From contig NZ_KQ948675.1 of assembly GCF_001514145.1 (NCBI RefSeq), forward strand, positions 1 to 64,000: a stretch of 64,000 nt of DNA. The letters run 5' to 3'. The position numbers and the translations under genes were made by a program. The stretch's first letter is position 1. Each line of letters starts with the position of its first letter. Source of the stretch: Streptomyces canus (GTDB taxonomy: Bacteria; Actinomycetota; Actinomycetes; Streptomycetales; Streptomycetaceae). The notes under the pieces were generated by a model that did not search any database, was not told where the DNA came from, and was given only the letters and a program-made list of their open reading frames with translations. This document shows, piece after piece, positions 52,301 through 62,900 of this stretch.

Positions 52301-55300
52301 ACGACAGCTTCTTCGCTCTCGGCGGTCACTCCCTGCACGCGCTGCGCCTCGTCCACCGCATCCGGACCGCACTGGGCACCGACCTCGGCCTGCGGGACGT
52401 CTTCGAGGCGCCGACCGCGGCGGCCCTGGCCCGGCTCCTCCCTGCCGCCGAACCGGCGCGCCCGATGCCCCCTCTGGTCAGGAGCACGGAGGACGGTGAG
52501 GCGCCGCTGTCCTCCGCCCAGCGGCGTCTGTGGTTCCTGCACCGCGCCGAGCCGACCGGCGCCGCCTACCACGTGCCCCTCGCCGTACGGCTGACCGGCG
52601 CACCCCTGGACCAGGACGCGCTGCGAGCGGCCCTGGCCGACGTCAGCGACAGGCACGAGATCCTGCGCACCGTCTATCCGGACACCGACGGCACCCCACG
52701 TTCCAGGCTGCTGGCACACGTGTCCCCCGAGCTGTCCGTCCAGCCGGTGACCGATTCCGAACTGACCCGCACGACAGCCGAGTTGGCGTCCAAGGAATTC
52801 GACCTCGCCACCGACACACCGTTCCGCGCCCACCTCCTCGCGCTGGACCCCGAGGACCACGTCCTCCTGCTGGTGCTCCATCACATCGCCGCCGACGGCT
52901 GGTCCCTGCAGCCACTCCTGCGCGACCTGGCCACCGCCTACCGGGCCCGGCGCACGGGCGAGGCCCCCGACTGGGCGCCGCTGCCCGTCCGGTACCAGGA
53001 CTACGCGCGCCGGCAGCGTGCACTCCTCGCCGACGACCGCGACCGGCAACTCGCCCACTGGCGGCAGACCCTCGCGGGCCTCCCCGACGAGCTCCCGCTC
53101 CCCGTCGACCGGCCCCGCCCGGCCCGGGCCACCCACCGGGGCGGCGACATCCCCGTCCACTGGGACGCCGACCTGCACCAGCGGCTGCGCGACCTCGCCG
53201 CAGACCAGGGCGCGACGGTGTTCATGGCCGTACAGGCCGGGCTCGCCGCCCTGCTGACCCGGCTGGGCGCGGGGACCGACATCCCGCTCGGCACACCGGT
53301 CGCGGGCCGCCCCGACGAGGCCCTGGACGATCTGGTCGGCTGCTTCGTGAACACCCTCGTGCTGCGTACCGACACCTCGGGCGAGCCGTCCTTCCGCGAA
53401 CTCCTCGACCGGGTGCGCGAGACCGACCTCGCCGCCCACGCCCACCAGGACCTGCCGTTCGAGCAGCTTGTCGAGGCGCTCAATCCGCCCCGCTCACCGG
53501 CCCGGCACCCGCTGTTCCAGGTGATGCTCGCCTTCCGGCCGACCGCCTCATGGCGTCTCGAACTGCCCGGCCTGCACGACCGCACCCACCCCGTGGAGAC
53601 CGGTTCGACCAAGATCGACCTCACCTTCAACCTCGGCGAGCACCGGGCGTCCGACGGCACCCCGAACGGCATCGACGGCACCCTCCAGTACAGCGCCGAC
53701 CTCTTCGACCGCCGCACCGCCGAGGGACTGGCCGCACGTCTGGAGCGGCTGCTGCGGGCCGCGCTCGCCGCACCGGACCGGGGAATCGGGGAGCTCGACG
53801 TCCTCGCACCGGACGAACGCCGACGTCTGCTGTCCGACCTGACCGACACCGCGCGGGACATCCCGGACACCACATTCCCCCGGATGTTCGCGCAGCAGGC
53901 GGCCCATACGCCGGACGCCCTCGCCGTGACGGACGCGCGCACCTCATTGACGTACCGCCAACTCGACTCCCGAACCGACGACTTGGCGCGCGTGCTGGTC
54001 GAGCGCGGCGCCGGTCCGGGCCGCGTCGTCGCCTTCGCGCTGCCCCGCTCCGTCGACCTGGCGGTCGCGGTCCTCGCCGTCCTCAAGGCCGGAGCCGCCT
54101 ATCTCCCGCTCGACCCGGACCACCCCGCCGAGCGGACGGCCTACCTGCTGTCCGACGCCGACCCCGTCTGCGTCATCGCCCGGGAACCCGTCGACGCGGA
54201 CCGCCCGCACGTGAGCCCCGACGTGACACCCGCCGACCCCACGGCCGAACTCCCCGAGGCCCGGCCCGCCGACCCGGCCTACCTGATCTACACCTCGGGG
54301 ACCACCGGCCGCCCCAAGGGTGTGGTCGTCGAACACCGCAACCTCACCACCTATGTGGCCCGCTGTGCCGAGGCCTACCCGAGCCTGCGCGGCACCTCGC
54401 TGCTGCACGCCACGATGACCTTCGACGCGACCGTGACCACCCTGCACGGAGCGCTCGCCCTGGGCGGCCGGGTGCACATCGCGGCCTTCCACGAGGCGGG
54501 CACCATCGAACTGCCCGGCGGCTACAGCTTCCTCAAGGCCACCCCCAGCCACCTTCCCCTGCTGCCCGCGCTGCCCTACGACCTCTCGCCCGCCGAGGAG
54601 TTCATGCTGGGCGGCGAGGCCCTGGTCGGCGAGGCGCTGCGCGCCTGGCGTCGCGATCACCCCGCCGTACGGCTGGTCAACCACTACGGCCCCACCGAAC
54701 TCACCGTCGGCTGCACCGACCACCGCATCGAGCCGGGGGAGGAGCTGCCGTCCGGGCCGGTCCCTGTGGGCCGCCCCATGTGGAACACCCGGGTGTATGT
54801 GCTCGATGCCCAGCTGAACCTCGTACCGCCGGGTGTCGAGGGCGAGCTGTATGTGGCGGGCGACCATGTGGCCCGCGGCTATTGGAGGCGCCCCGGGCTG
54901 ACCTCCGAGCGTTTCGTCGCCGATCCCTTCGGGCCGCCCGGCGAGCGGATGTACCGCACCGGCGACCTGGCCGTGCGCCGCGCCGACGGCGTTCTGGAAC
55001 TGCGCGGCCGGGCCGACGGACAGCTGAAGATCAGGGGGCTGCGCATCGAGCCCGGCGAGGTCGAGGGCGCGCTGACCGGCCATCCCGCCGTCGCCCAGGC
55101 CGCGGTGGTGGTGCGTGAGGACGCACCTGGCGTACGGCGCCTGGTGGGCTATGTCGTCGGGGCCGCCGCCGGTGACCTCGACGAGATCCGTGCCCATGCC
55201 GCCCGGGACCTGCCCGCGCACATGGTCCCCGAGGCGCTCCTGGCCCTCGAAGCCCTGCCCATGACCCCCAACGGCAAGCTCGACCGGACAGCCCTGCCCG

Positions 55301-56940
55301 CACCCGAGTCCGGCTCCGGCGAAGGCGGCGGACGGGAGCCCCGCACGACGCAGGAGGACACGCTCCGCGCGCTCTTCGCCGACGTGCTCGGGCTCTCCGT
55401 GTCCCAAGTCGGCCTGGACACCGGCTTCTTCGATCTCGGAGGCGACAGCATCACCTCCATCCATCTGGTCAGCAGGGCCCTCGCGGAGGGGCTGCGCCTG
55501 ACGCCACGGGACGTGTTCGAGCAGCGCACGGTCGCGGGTCTCGCGGCAGTGGCGGCCTCCGCGCCCACCGTGGCGTCCGCCGCGCAGGACGCCCCGACGG
55601 GCGAACTGCCGCTGCCCCCGGCACTGCGACGACTGGTCGAACGGGGCGGGCCCATCGAGGCGTTCAGCCAGTCGATGCTGCTGGTCACGCCGGAAGACGC
55701 CGACGAACGGCGTCTCGGGGCCGCGCTCCAGGCCGTGATCGACCACCACGATGCCCTACGGATGCGCCTGAGCGACGACGGTACGGCGGTCATCCCCCCG
55801 CCCGGTTCCGTGGACGCCACCGGCCTGCTGGAGCGGGTCACGGTACTGGACCTCGATCGGCCCGCACCTCATCTCGACCCGAGGCGAGGTGAGTTGGTAC
55901 GTGCGGTCTGGTGCGACGCGGGCCCCGGTCGCCGCGGCCGACTGCTGCTGACGATCCATCACCTCGCCGTGGACGCCGTGTCCTGGCACCTCCTGCGCAC
56001 CGACCTGGCGGCGGCCTGGCGAGGAGAGGAACTCGCCCCGCAGGGCACGTCCCTCAGAGCGTGGGGCCGGCTGCTGGAACGGGAGAGCATGTCGAGGGCG
56101 GCCGAACTAGACCTGTGGCGCGGTGTGTTGGAAGACCCCGATCCCCTGCCTGCCGTGCGGTCCACGGACCTCGTGGGCCAGATGCGTCACCTCACCAGGG
56201 ATCTCCCCACCGCCGGCCTGCTCACTACCGTCCCCGCGGCCTTCCACGCGGGTCCCGAGGACGTCCTGCTCGCCGCGCTCGCGACCGCCTTCGCTCGCCT
56301 GCACGGCAGGCCGGCCCTGCTCCTCGACATCGAGCGGCACGGCCGCGAGGAGATCGCCGACGGCGTCGACCCGACCCGGACGGTCGGCTGGTTCACCAGC
56401 GTCGTCCCGGCCCGCCTCGACCTGCGCGGGCTCGACCTCGACGACCCGGCGCAGATCCTCAAGGCGGTCAAGGAGCACCTGCGGGCCGCCCCCGACCACG
56501 GTCTCGGCCACGGCCTGCTCCGCCACCTCAACCCCGAGACCGCCGCCGTCCTCGCCCAACTCCCGTCCCCACAGGTCGGCTTCAACTACCTGGGCCGTAG
56601 CGCCCCCGGCGCGGACACCCCCTGGTCGGCGGCGCCCGAAGCCCTGCCCGGCACGGCACTCGGCGCCGCCCACGACCCGGCGCAGCCCGTCGCACACGGC
56701 TTGGAGATCACAGCTGTGGCCGACACCGACGGCACGCTCACCGCGACCTGGTCCTGGGTGCCGCGCCTCTGGAACGTGGACGAGGTGACCGCCCTGGCCG
56801 ACGGGTGGTGCCAGGCACTGGCCGCCTTCGAAGACGCCGGCACGGACGGCGGGCACACCCCGTCCGATCTGCCCCTGGTGTCCCTGTCCCAAGCGGAGAT
56901 CGACGAACTCGAAGCCGAGTTCGGAAGCGAGTGGAGGTAA
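49315..56940 (+). CDS. Nonribosomal peptide synthetase 1 (C-A-T-C-A-T-E)
   Basis: 2541 residues. C1 at about 18-455, with the EntF-like YHHIAVDGFSC. A1 at about 475-960 (TSGSTGTPKG, GYGPTETT); its hand-read code DAYWWGGTF is Val-like. T1 near residue 1006 (LGGHSL). C2 at about 1060-1500, LCL-like (HHIAADGWS). A2 at about 1520-1995; code DATKMGHVG resembles Asp codes (DLTKVGHIG), with Lys278 and His322. T2 near 2045 (LGGDSI, the E-linked form). E at about 2090-2520 (HHLAVDAVSW, VGWFTSVVP, VGFNYLG). Predicted order: acyl starter, Val, then an acidic residue made D. The first C domain looks like the one that accepts an acyl or aryl group, so an acylated start is likely. A cysteate synthase lies just upstream. 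Confidence 0.95.
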   Translation: MTDLSAPADVPPMNDVCVPARALGLSAAQRSMWFGQRLDSAARSAYNVGEYTEIHGPVDVDRFRTALCQVVAATETLRARFTADGDGVHQIVEPDPAWELTVVDLRDATDPVAAADAWREADFAVPFALEEAPLFRYALLRLGDEHWVWYHCYHHIAVDGFSCSLIAARVADTYTALVTGTAHTPPEAPLSPLVQADEAYRTDDRRAADSRHWAGVCSDRPDPVGLSDHPPRVSDGFLRRTGHLADAAGDLVHSAAAHTGTRWSRVLIAATAAYLHRLTGARDIVLGLAVTARESDTERATPGMASNVLPLRLSVRPDTRAHDLVRQAAAATRELLAHQRYRGEDLRRELDQFGGDRRFFGPVVNIMAFGPELRFAGHPTTRHNLSTGPVEDLAVNVYERADGNGIRIDLDASTACYTDAELTAHHRRFTHFAERFAAAVLAPGTPVGRVEVTLPEESQAALLDGPVPRTATGTVPALFAARVAATPTATAVVHGEQALSYAELNARANRLAHRLLRHGVRPEDRVAVLTRRSAHLVVALLAVLKAGAAYVGLDPRAPAARTHRILDGTSAAVLLTDGTSPSYDCQVVLVDDLPSLATEPDTDPELSLHPDQLAYVSHTSGSTGTPKGVAVAHRDVTALATDSAFAGGAHTRVLVHSPTAFDASTYELWVPLLKGGIAVVAGPDEDVDAAAIRRLTRRHGLTALWLTAGLFRLVAEEDPGCFTGLRQVWAGGDTVPAPAVRRALDACPGLTVTNGYGPTETTTFATTRPCPGTAEVPDPLPIGRPLDGMRAYVLDGALRPAPPGTVGELYLAGPGVARGYLDRPDASAERFVADPFGPPGERMYRTGDRVRLTPDRQLAFHGRADDQVKLRGHRVEPAEVEAALAGHPDVEDAVAVVREDRPGDRSLVAYATAAPGAEADALREYLAGFLPAYLVPSAVVLLDRLPLTANGKVDRRALPAPVRMGRDAGRSARTAHEEVLCALIADVLGLPDVGPDDSFFALGGHSLHALRLVHRIRTALGTDLGLRDVFEAPTAAALARLLPAAEPARPMPPLVRSTEDGEAPLSSAQRRLWFLHRAEPTGAAYHVPLAVRLTGAPLDQDALRAALADVSDRHEILRTVYPDTDGTPRSRLLAHVSPELSVQPVTDSELTRTTAELASKEFDLATDTPFRAHLLALDPEDHVLLLVLHHIAADGWSLQPLLRDLATAYRARRTGEAPDWAPLPVRYQDYARRQRALLADDRDRQLAHWRQTLAGLPDELPLPVDRPRPARATHRGGDIPVHWDADLHQRLRDLAADQGATVFMAVQAGLAALLTRLGAGTDIPLGTPVAGRPDEALDDLVGCFVNTLVLRTDTSGEPSFRELLDRVRETDLAAHAHQDLPFEQLVEALNPPRSPARHPLFQVMLAFRPTASWRLELPGLHDRTHPVETGSTKIDLTFNLGEHRASDGTPNGIDGTLQYSADLFDRRTAEGLAARLERLLRAALAAPDRGIGELDVLAPDERRRLLSDLTDTARDIPDTTFPRMFAQQAAHTPDALAVTDARTSLTYRQLDSRTDDLARVLVERGAGPGRVVAFALPRSVDLAVAVLAVLKAGAAYLPLDPDHPAERTAYLLSDADPVCVIAREPVDADRPHVSPDVTPADPTAELPEARPADPAYLIYTSGTTGRPKGVVVEHRNLTTYVARCAEAYPSLRGTSLLHATMTFDATVTTLHGALALGGRVHIAAFHEAGTIELPGGYSFLKATPSHLPLLPALPYDLSPAEEFMLGGEALVGEALRAWRRDHPAVRLVNHYGPTELTVGCTDHRIEPGEELPSGPVPVGRPMWNTRVYVLDAQLNLVPPGVEGELYVAGDHVARGYWRRPGLTSERFVADPFGPPGERMYRTGDLAVRRADGVLELRGRADGQLKIRGLRIEPGEVEGALTGHPAVAQAAVVVREDAPGVRRLVGYVVGAAAGDLDEIRAHAARDLPAHMVPEALLALEALPMTPNGKLDRTALPAPESGSGEGGGREPRTTQEDTLRALFADVLGLSVSQVGLDTGFFDLGGDSITSIHLVSRALAEGLRLTPRDVFEQRTVAGLAAVAASAPTVASAAQDAPTGELPLPPALRRLVERGGPIEAFSQSMLLVTPEDADERRLGAALQAVIDHHDALRMRLSDDGTAVIPPPGSVDATGLLERVTVLDLDRPAPHLDPRRGELVRAVWCDAGPGRRGRLLLTIHHLAVDAVSWHLLRTDLAAAWRGEELAPQGTSLRAWGRLLERESMSRAAELDLWRGVLEDPDPLPAVRSTDLVGQMRHLTRDLPTAGLLTTVPAAFHAGPEDVLLAALATAFARLHGRPALLLDIERHGREEIADGVDPTRTVGWFTSVVPARLDLRGLDLDDPAQILKAVKEHLRAAPDHGLGHGLLRHLNPETAAVLAQLPSPQVGFNYLGRSAPGADTPWSAAPEALPGTALGAAHDPAQPVAHGLEITAVADTDGTLTATWSWVPRLWNVDEVTALADGWCQALAAFEDAGTDGGHTPSDLPLVSLSQAEIDELEAEFGSEWR

Positions 56941-56946
56941 CCCCCG

Positions 56947-59900
56947 GTGACCCGGTCCGGAATCGCCGACATCCTGCCCCTGTCGCCGTTGCAGGAAGGG
57001 CTGCTCTTCCACGCCCTGTACGACGACGACCAGGCACCCGATGTCTACGCCGCCCAGCAGATCCTGGAGCTGACCGGTGACGTCGACCCCGCCGCCGTAC
57101 GCGCCGCGGGCCAGGCCCTGCTCGACCGGCACCCGAATCTGCGTGCCTGCTTCCGCCGCCGCGAGGCCGCCGCGCCCCTCCAGATCGTGCCGACGGACGT
57201 CGAACTGCCGTGGTCCGACGAGGACTTGAGCTCACTCACCGATGCCGGACGCGAGGCGGCCTGGCAGCGGATCCTGGACGAGGAGCGCACCCGCCGCTTC
57301 GACCTGGCCCGGCCCCCGCTGCTGCGGTACCTGCTCGTCCGCTGGGCGCCCGACCGGCACCGCCTGGTGATCACCAACCATCACATCCTCCTCGACGGCT
57401 GGTCGAAGCAACTGCTCGTACGGGAGTTCACCGCCCTGTACGCGGGCGAGCACCCCACCGCGCTGCCCCCGACCCCGCCGTACCGGGACTACCTCACCTG
57501 GCTCTCCCGGCAGGACCGCGCCGCCGCCGGGGCCGCCTGGCAGAAGGCGCTGGAAGGCGTCGAGGATCCCACCCTCCTGGCCCCCGGGGCGGCGCCCGGT
57601 ACGACGGTTCTACCGCACGAACTCGTCGTCGAACTCGGCGAGTCGGCGACCACCACCGCCGAGACCGCGGCCCGTAACCTCGGTATCACCCTCAACACCC
57701 TGGTCCAGGGCGCCTGGGGCGTGCTGCTCGGCCGCCTCACCGGCCGCACCGACACCGCCTTCGGCCAGACCGTCACCGTCCGCCCGCCCGAGCTGCGGAA
57801 CGTGGCCTCGATGGTCGGCTTCTGTATCAACACCGTGCCCACCCGGGTGCGTTGGGACGACGGCGACACCGTCACCGGCTTCCTCACCGACCTCCAGGAG
57901 CGGCAGGCCGCCCTGCTCCCGCACCAGCACCTCGGCCTCGCCGACATCCGGCGCACCACCGGCACCGGCGACCTCTTCGACACCCTGCTGGCCTTCGAGA
58001 GCCACCCCACGGCCACCGGCCCCGGCGAGGACCGCGTCACCCAGCTGACCGGCCGCGACGCCACCCACTACCCCCTCACCCTCGCTGTCCTGCCCGCCCG
58101 CCGACTGGCCCTGCGTCTGTCCTACCGGCCCGACCTGTACGACGAGACCGGCGCCCGCACCCTCCTGGACCGGTTCGCCGTCGTCCTGGCTCAACTGGCA
58201 GGCGATCCGTCACGCCGGGTGGGTGCGGTGGAGGCGCTGCTGCCGGGGGAGCGGGAGCGGCTCACGGGCGCCGGCATCCAGGGCGGCGAGGCAGCCCACC
58301 CGACCGTGCCCTCCGTCGCCCTCACCGACCTTTTCGCCCGCCAGGCCGCCCGCACCCCCGACGCGACAGCGGTGGTGCACGGGGACACCCGGCTCACCTA
58401 TGCCGAACTGGACACCCGTGCCACGGAGTTGGCCTCGGCGTTGGTCGCCCGAGGCGCCGCCCCCGAGCGCCTGGTCGCCCTCGCCCTGCCCCGTTCCGCC
58501 GACCTGGTCGTCGCGATCCTGGCCGTCCTGAAGACCGGTGCGGCCTACGTCCCGCTGGACCCGGAGTACCCCGGCGAGCGGCTCGCGTACATGCTCGGTG
58601 ACTCCGCACCCGTCCTGTTCCTCACCACACGGGACGTGGCACCGGGCCTGCCCGCCACCGCCGTACCCGTGCTGACCCTGGAAGACGAGGGGGCGCCGGG
58701 GCGCGAGGGAGACCTCCCGTCCCTGACGGGTGATCACCTCGCCTATGTGATCTACACCTCCGGCTCCACGGGCCGGCCGAAGGGCGTCGCCGTCCCGCAC
58801 GGCAATGTGGTCCGTCTGTTCGACTCCACCCGCCACTGGTTCGACTTCGGTCCGGACGACGTGTGGACGCTGTTCCACTCCTACGCCTTCGACTTCTCCG
58901 TCTGGGAGCTGTGGGGAGCGCTGCTGCACGGCGGCACTCTCGTCGTCGTACCGCACGAAGTCAGCCGGGATGCGCACGAGTTCCTGCGCCTGCTCGCCCG
59001 GGAACGGGTCACCGTCCTCAACCAGACCCCCTCGGCCTTCGGCGAGCTGGTGCGGGCCGACGCCGAACTGCCGGATATATCCGCAGAGTTGAGCCTTCGA
59101 CATGTCGTCTTCGGCGGTGAGGCCCTCGACGTCACGCCCGTCGCCGAGTGGTTCACCCGGCATGCCCAGGACGCCCCCGCCCTGGTGAACATGTACGGCA
59201 TCACCGAGACCACCGTCCACGTCACCGGACTCCCGCTCACCCGGGAGCGATGCGACGGCATCGGTGAGCCCATCCCGGATCTGCGCGCCTACGTCCTGGA
59301 CGCCGGACTGCGACCGTTGCCGCCGGGCGCGGCCGGTGAGCTGTACGTGGCCGGCGCGGGACTGGCCCGTGGCTACCTCGGGCGACCGGGCCTGACGGCG
59401 GGCCGCTTCGTCGCGGACCCGTTCGGCGCGCCCGGCGAACGGATGTACCGCACCGGTGACCTGGCGCGCCGCACGGCCGACGGACAACTGGAGTACGCCG
59501 GCCGTGCCGACGACCAGGTCAAGATCCGGGGCTTCCGGATCGAGCTGGGTGAGGTCGAGGCGGCCCTGGCGGCCCACCCGGAGGTGTCCCGCGCGGTCGT
59601 CCTGGTCCGTGAGGGGCGGCTGGTGGGGTACGCCGTGGCCGAAGGGGCGCCCGATCCGGTGGCGCTCCGGGCCCACACCGCACGCACCCTGCCCGAGCAC
59701 ATGGTGCCCTCCGCGATCGTCGTCCTGGACCGGCTCCCGCTGACCGCCAACGGCAAGCTGGACCGCGCCGCCCTCCCGATCCCGGCCGCCACCATCGTCA
59801 CCGGCGCCGGCACCACCCGCGCCCCGCGCACCCCGCAGGAGGAGATCCTCTGCGGCCTGTTCGCCGGTGTCCTCGGCCTGGAGGCCCACCAGGTCGGAGC

Positions 59901-62900
59901 GGACGACGCCTTCTTCGACCTCGGTGGCGACTCCCTGCTCGCCATGCGCCTCGCCGACCGGATCAGGACCGTGTTCGGCACCGCACTGCCCGTACGCGCC
60001 GTCTTCGAGGCCCCGACCCCGGCCGCACTGGTCACCCGTCTGGGCGAGACACGCGACGGGCACCGGCCCGCACTCCTCCCGCTGCCGAGCCGCCCCGACC
60101 CGATCCCCCTCTCCTACGGCCAGCAGCGGCTGTGGTTCATGAGCCGCCTCGACGGCGGCCACACCACCTACACCGTCCCCGCGGCCCTGCGCCTGACTGG
60201 CTCCCTGGACCGGCGGGCACTCACCGAGGCCCTCGCCGACCTCGTCGCCCGCCACGAGCCGCTGCGCACCCTCCAGCCCGACCTCCAGGGCACCCCGTAC
60301 CAGCGGATCCTGGCCCCGGAGGAGGCCCGGCCACGCCCGGACCTCGTCCCCACCACCGAGGCGGAACTCCCCGCACTGCTCAAGGCGGCGGCCGGCCACC
60401 GCTTCGACCTCGCCGGCGAACCGCCCCTGCGGGTGACCCTGTACGACCTCGGCGACGACACCCACGTCCTGCTCCTGCTCGCCCACCACAGCGCCGTCGA
60501 CGGCTGGTCGATGCGCCCGCTCACCCGCGACCTGGAGGCCGCCTACGCGGCCCGGTCCGAGGGGCGGGCCCCCGAGTGGCCTCCGCTGCCCGTCCAGTAC
60601 GCCGACTTCGCGCACTGGCAGCGTGAGTGGCTCGGCGACGAGAACGACCCCGGCAGCCTGATGGTCGATCAGATCGACTTCTGGCGAACGGCGTTGGCCG
60701 GACTGCCCGAAGAGCTCCCGCTCCCCGCCGACCACCCGAGGCCCGCCGAACCCAGCGGCCGGGGCGACCGTACGGCCGTCGCCCTGGACCCCGCTCTCCA
60801 CGCCGGCCTCGCCGACCTGGCCGCCGCGCAGCGGGTGACCCTCTTCATGGTGCTCCAGGCCGGCCTCGCCGCCGTCCTGACCCGGCTCGGCTCGGGCACC
60901 GACATACCCATCGGCACCCCCGTCGCCGGCCGGAGCGACGAGCACCTCGACGACCTCGTCGGCTTCTTCGTCAACAGCCTCACCCTGCGCACCGACACCT
61001 CCGGCAACCCCACGTTCCGTGAACTCCTCGCTCGCGTAAGGGATGTCGACCTGGCCGCCTACGCCCACCAGGACGTGCCGTTCGACCTCCTCGTGGACGC
61101 CGTCAGCCCCGAGCGGACCCTCTCCCGCCACCCCCTCTTCCAGGTCATGCTGGCCTACACCGGACACGGCGCGGACCCCGTCCCGGCCCTGCCGGGGCTG
61201 AGCGTCGCCCGCGAACCCGTGGCGACGGGGGCGGCCCGTTTCGACCTCTCCCTCTACCTCACCGAGCACCGCCACGAGGACGGCTCCCCGGCGGGCATCG
61301 ACGGTGTCGCCGAGTTCAGCACCGACCTGTTCGAGCCGGAGACGGCGCGCCGGCTGGCTCAGAGGCTCATCCACTTCCTCGACGCCGTCGCCGCCCAGCC
61401 GGACCGGCGCATCGGTGACGTGGACCTCCTGGACGAGGACGAGCGGGAACGTCTCGCCGAGTGGAGTACGGGCGCCGGCACCGTGCCTTCCGAGTCCCTG
61501 GCCGAGATGTTCACCCGACAGGTGCAGGAGAGGCCCGACGCTCCCGCCCTCAACGACCTGTCGTACGCCGAACTCGACATCCGGGCGCGGGAGTTGGCTC
61601 GTGCTCTCGCCGGACGCGGCGTCGGCCCCGGCGAGCTCGTCGCCCTACAACTCCCGCGCTCCGCGGACCGAATCGTCGCCCTGCTCGCGGTGTCCCTGTC
61701 CGGCGCCGCGTTCCTCCCGGTCGACCCGGCGCTCCCCGCCGACCGCATCGCCGCCCTCCTGGCCGACGCCCGACCGGCACACGTCATCACGGATCTCGCG
61801 GACCTCACGGCGCTCCCCACGGACGGCACCCCCGCAGAACTCCCCACCGCCCACCACCCGCACCACGCCGCCTACGTCATCCACACCTCCGGCTCGACCG
61901 GTACCCCCAAGGGCGTGGTCGTCGAGAACCGCGGCCTCGCCGCCCTCGCGCGGACGCAGATCGAGCGGTTCTGGCTCGGCCCCGACAGCAGGGTGCTCCA
62001 GTTCTCGGCGCCCGGCTTCGACGCGTCCGTGATGGAGCTGCTGATGGCGTTCGCGTCCGGCGGGACCCTGGTGGTGCCGGACGTACAGGGACCGTTGCTG
62101 GGCGAGGAACTCGAACAGGAGCTGATCCAGGGCCGGATCACCCATGCCTTGATCCCGCCGACCGCCCTCGCCACCCTCCCGCCGAGCCGCCTCCCCGACC
62201 TGGAGACCCTGATCGTGGGCGCGGAGGCCTGCTCCGGCGAGCTGGTGGCCCGCTGGGCGCCCGGCCGACGGATGGCCAACGCCTACGGACCCACCGAGTC
62301 GACGGTCTGCGCGACCATCGCGGTCCCGCTCACCGGCGAGCGGACCCCGCCCATCGGCCGCCCCGTCGCCGGCACCCGGGTCCTCGTGCTGGACCCGTGG
62401 CTGCGCCCGGTGCCGCCCGGCACGCCCGGCGAGCTGTACCTCGCGGGAGCCGGTGTGGCCCGCGGTTACCTGGGCCGCCCCGAACTGACGGCCGCGCGGT
62501 TCGTCGCCGACCCCCACGGCGGCCCCGGCGACCGGATGTACCGGACAGGCGACCTGGCCCGCTGGTCGGCCGACGGACAGCTGGAGTACCTCGGCCGTGC
62601 CGACGAGCAGGTCAAGCTCCGCGGCTTCCGGATCGAACCCGGCGAGATCGAGGCCGCCCTGGCCCGCGACCCGGCCGTCGCGCAGGCGGCCGTGGTGATG
62701 CGCGAGGACGAGCCGGGGGAGCGGCGCCTGATCGCCTACGTCACCACCCGCCCCGGACATCCGCCGGCCGACCCGGCCGCACTGCGCCGGGACGCCGAGG
62801 AGACGCTCCCGGAGTACATGGTGCCCTCGGCCGTCGTCGTCCTGGACACCCTCCCGCTGACCCCCAACGGCAAGCTGGACCGCAAGGCCCTGCCCGCCCC

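Noticed and set aside
58210..61374. A 1054-codon minus-strand frame antisense to NRPS2
   Set aside because: It is a mirror of GC-rich codon bias; the plus-strand frame has full C, A, T and E motifs, while this one has none.
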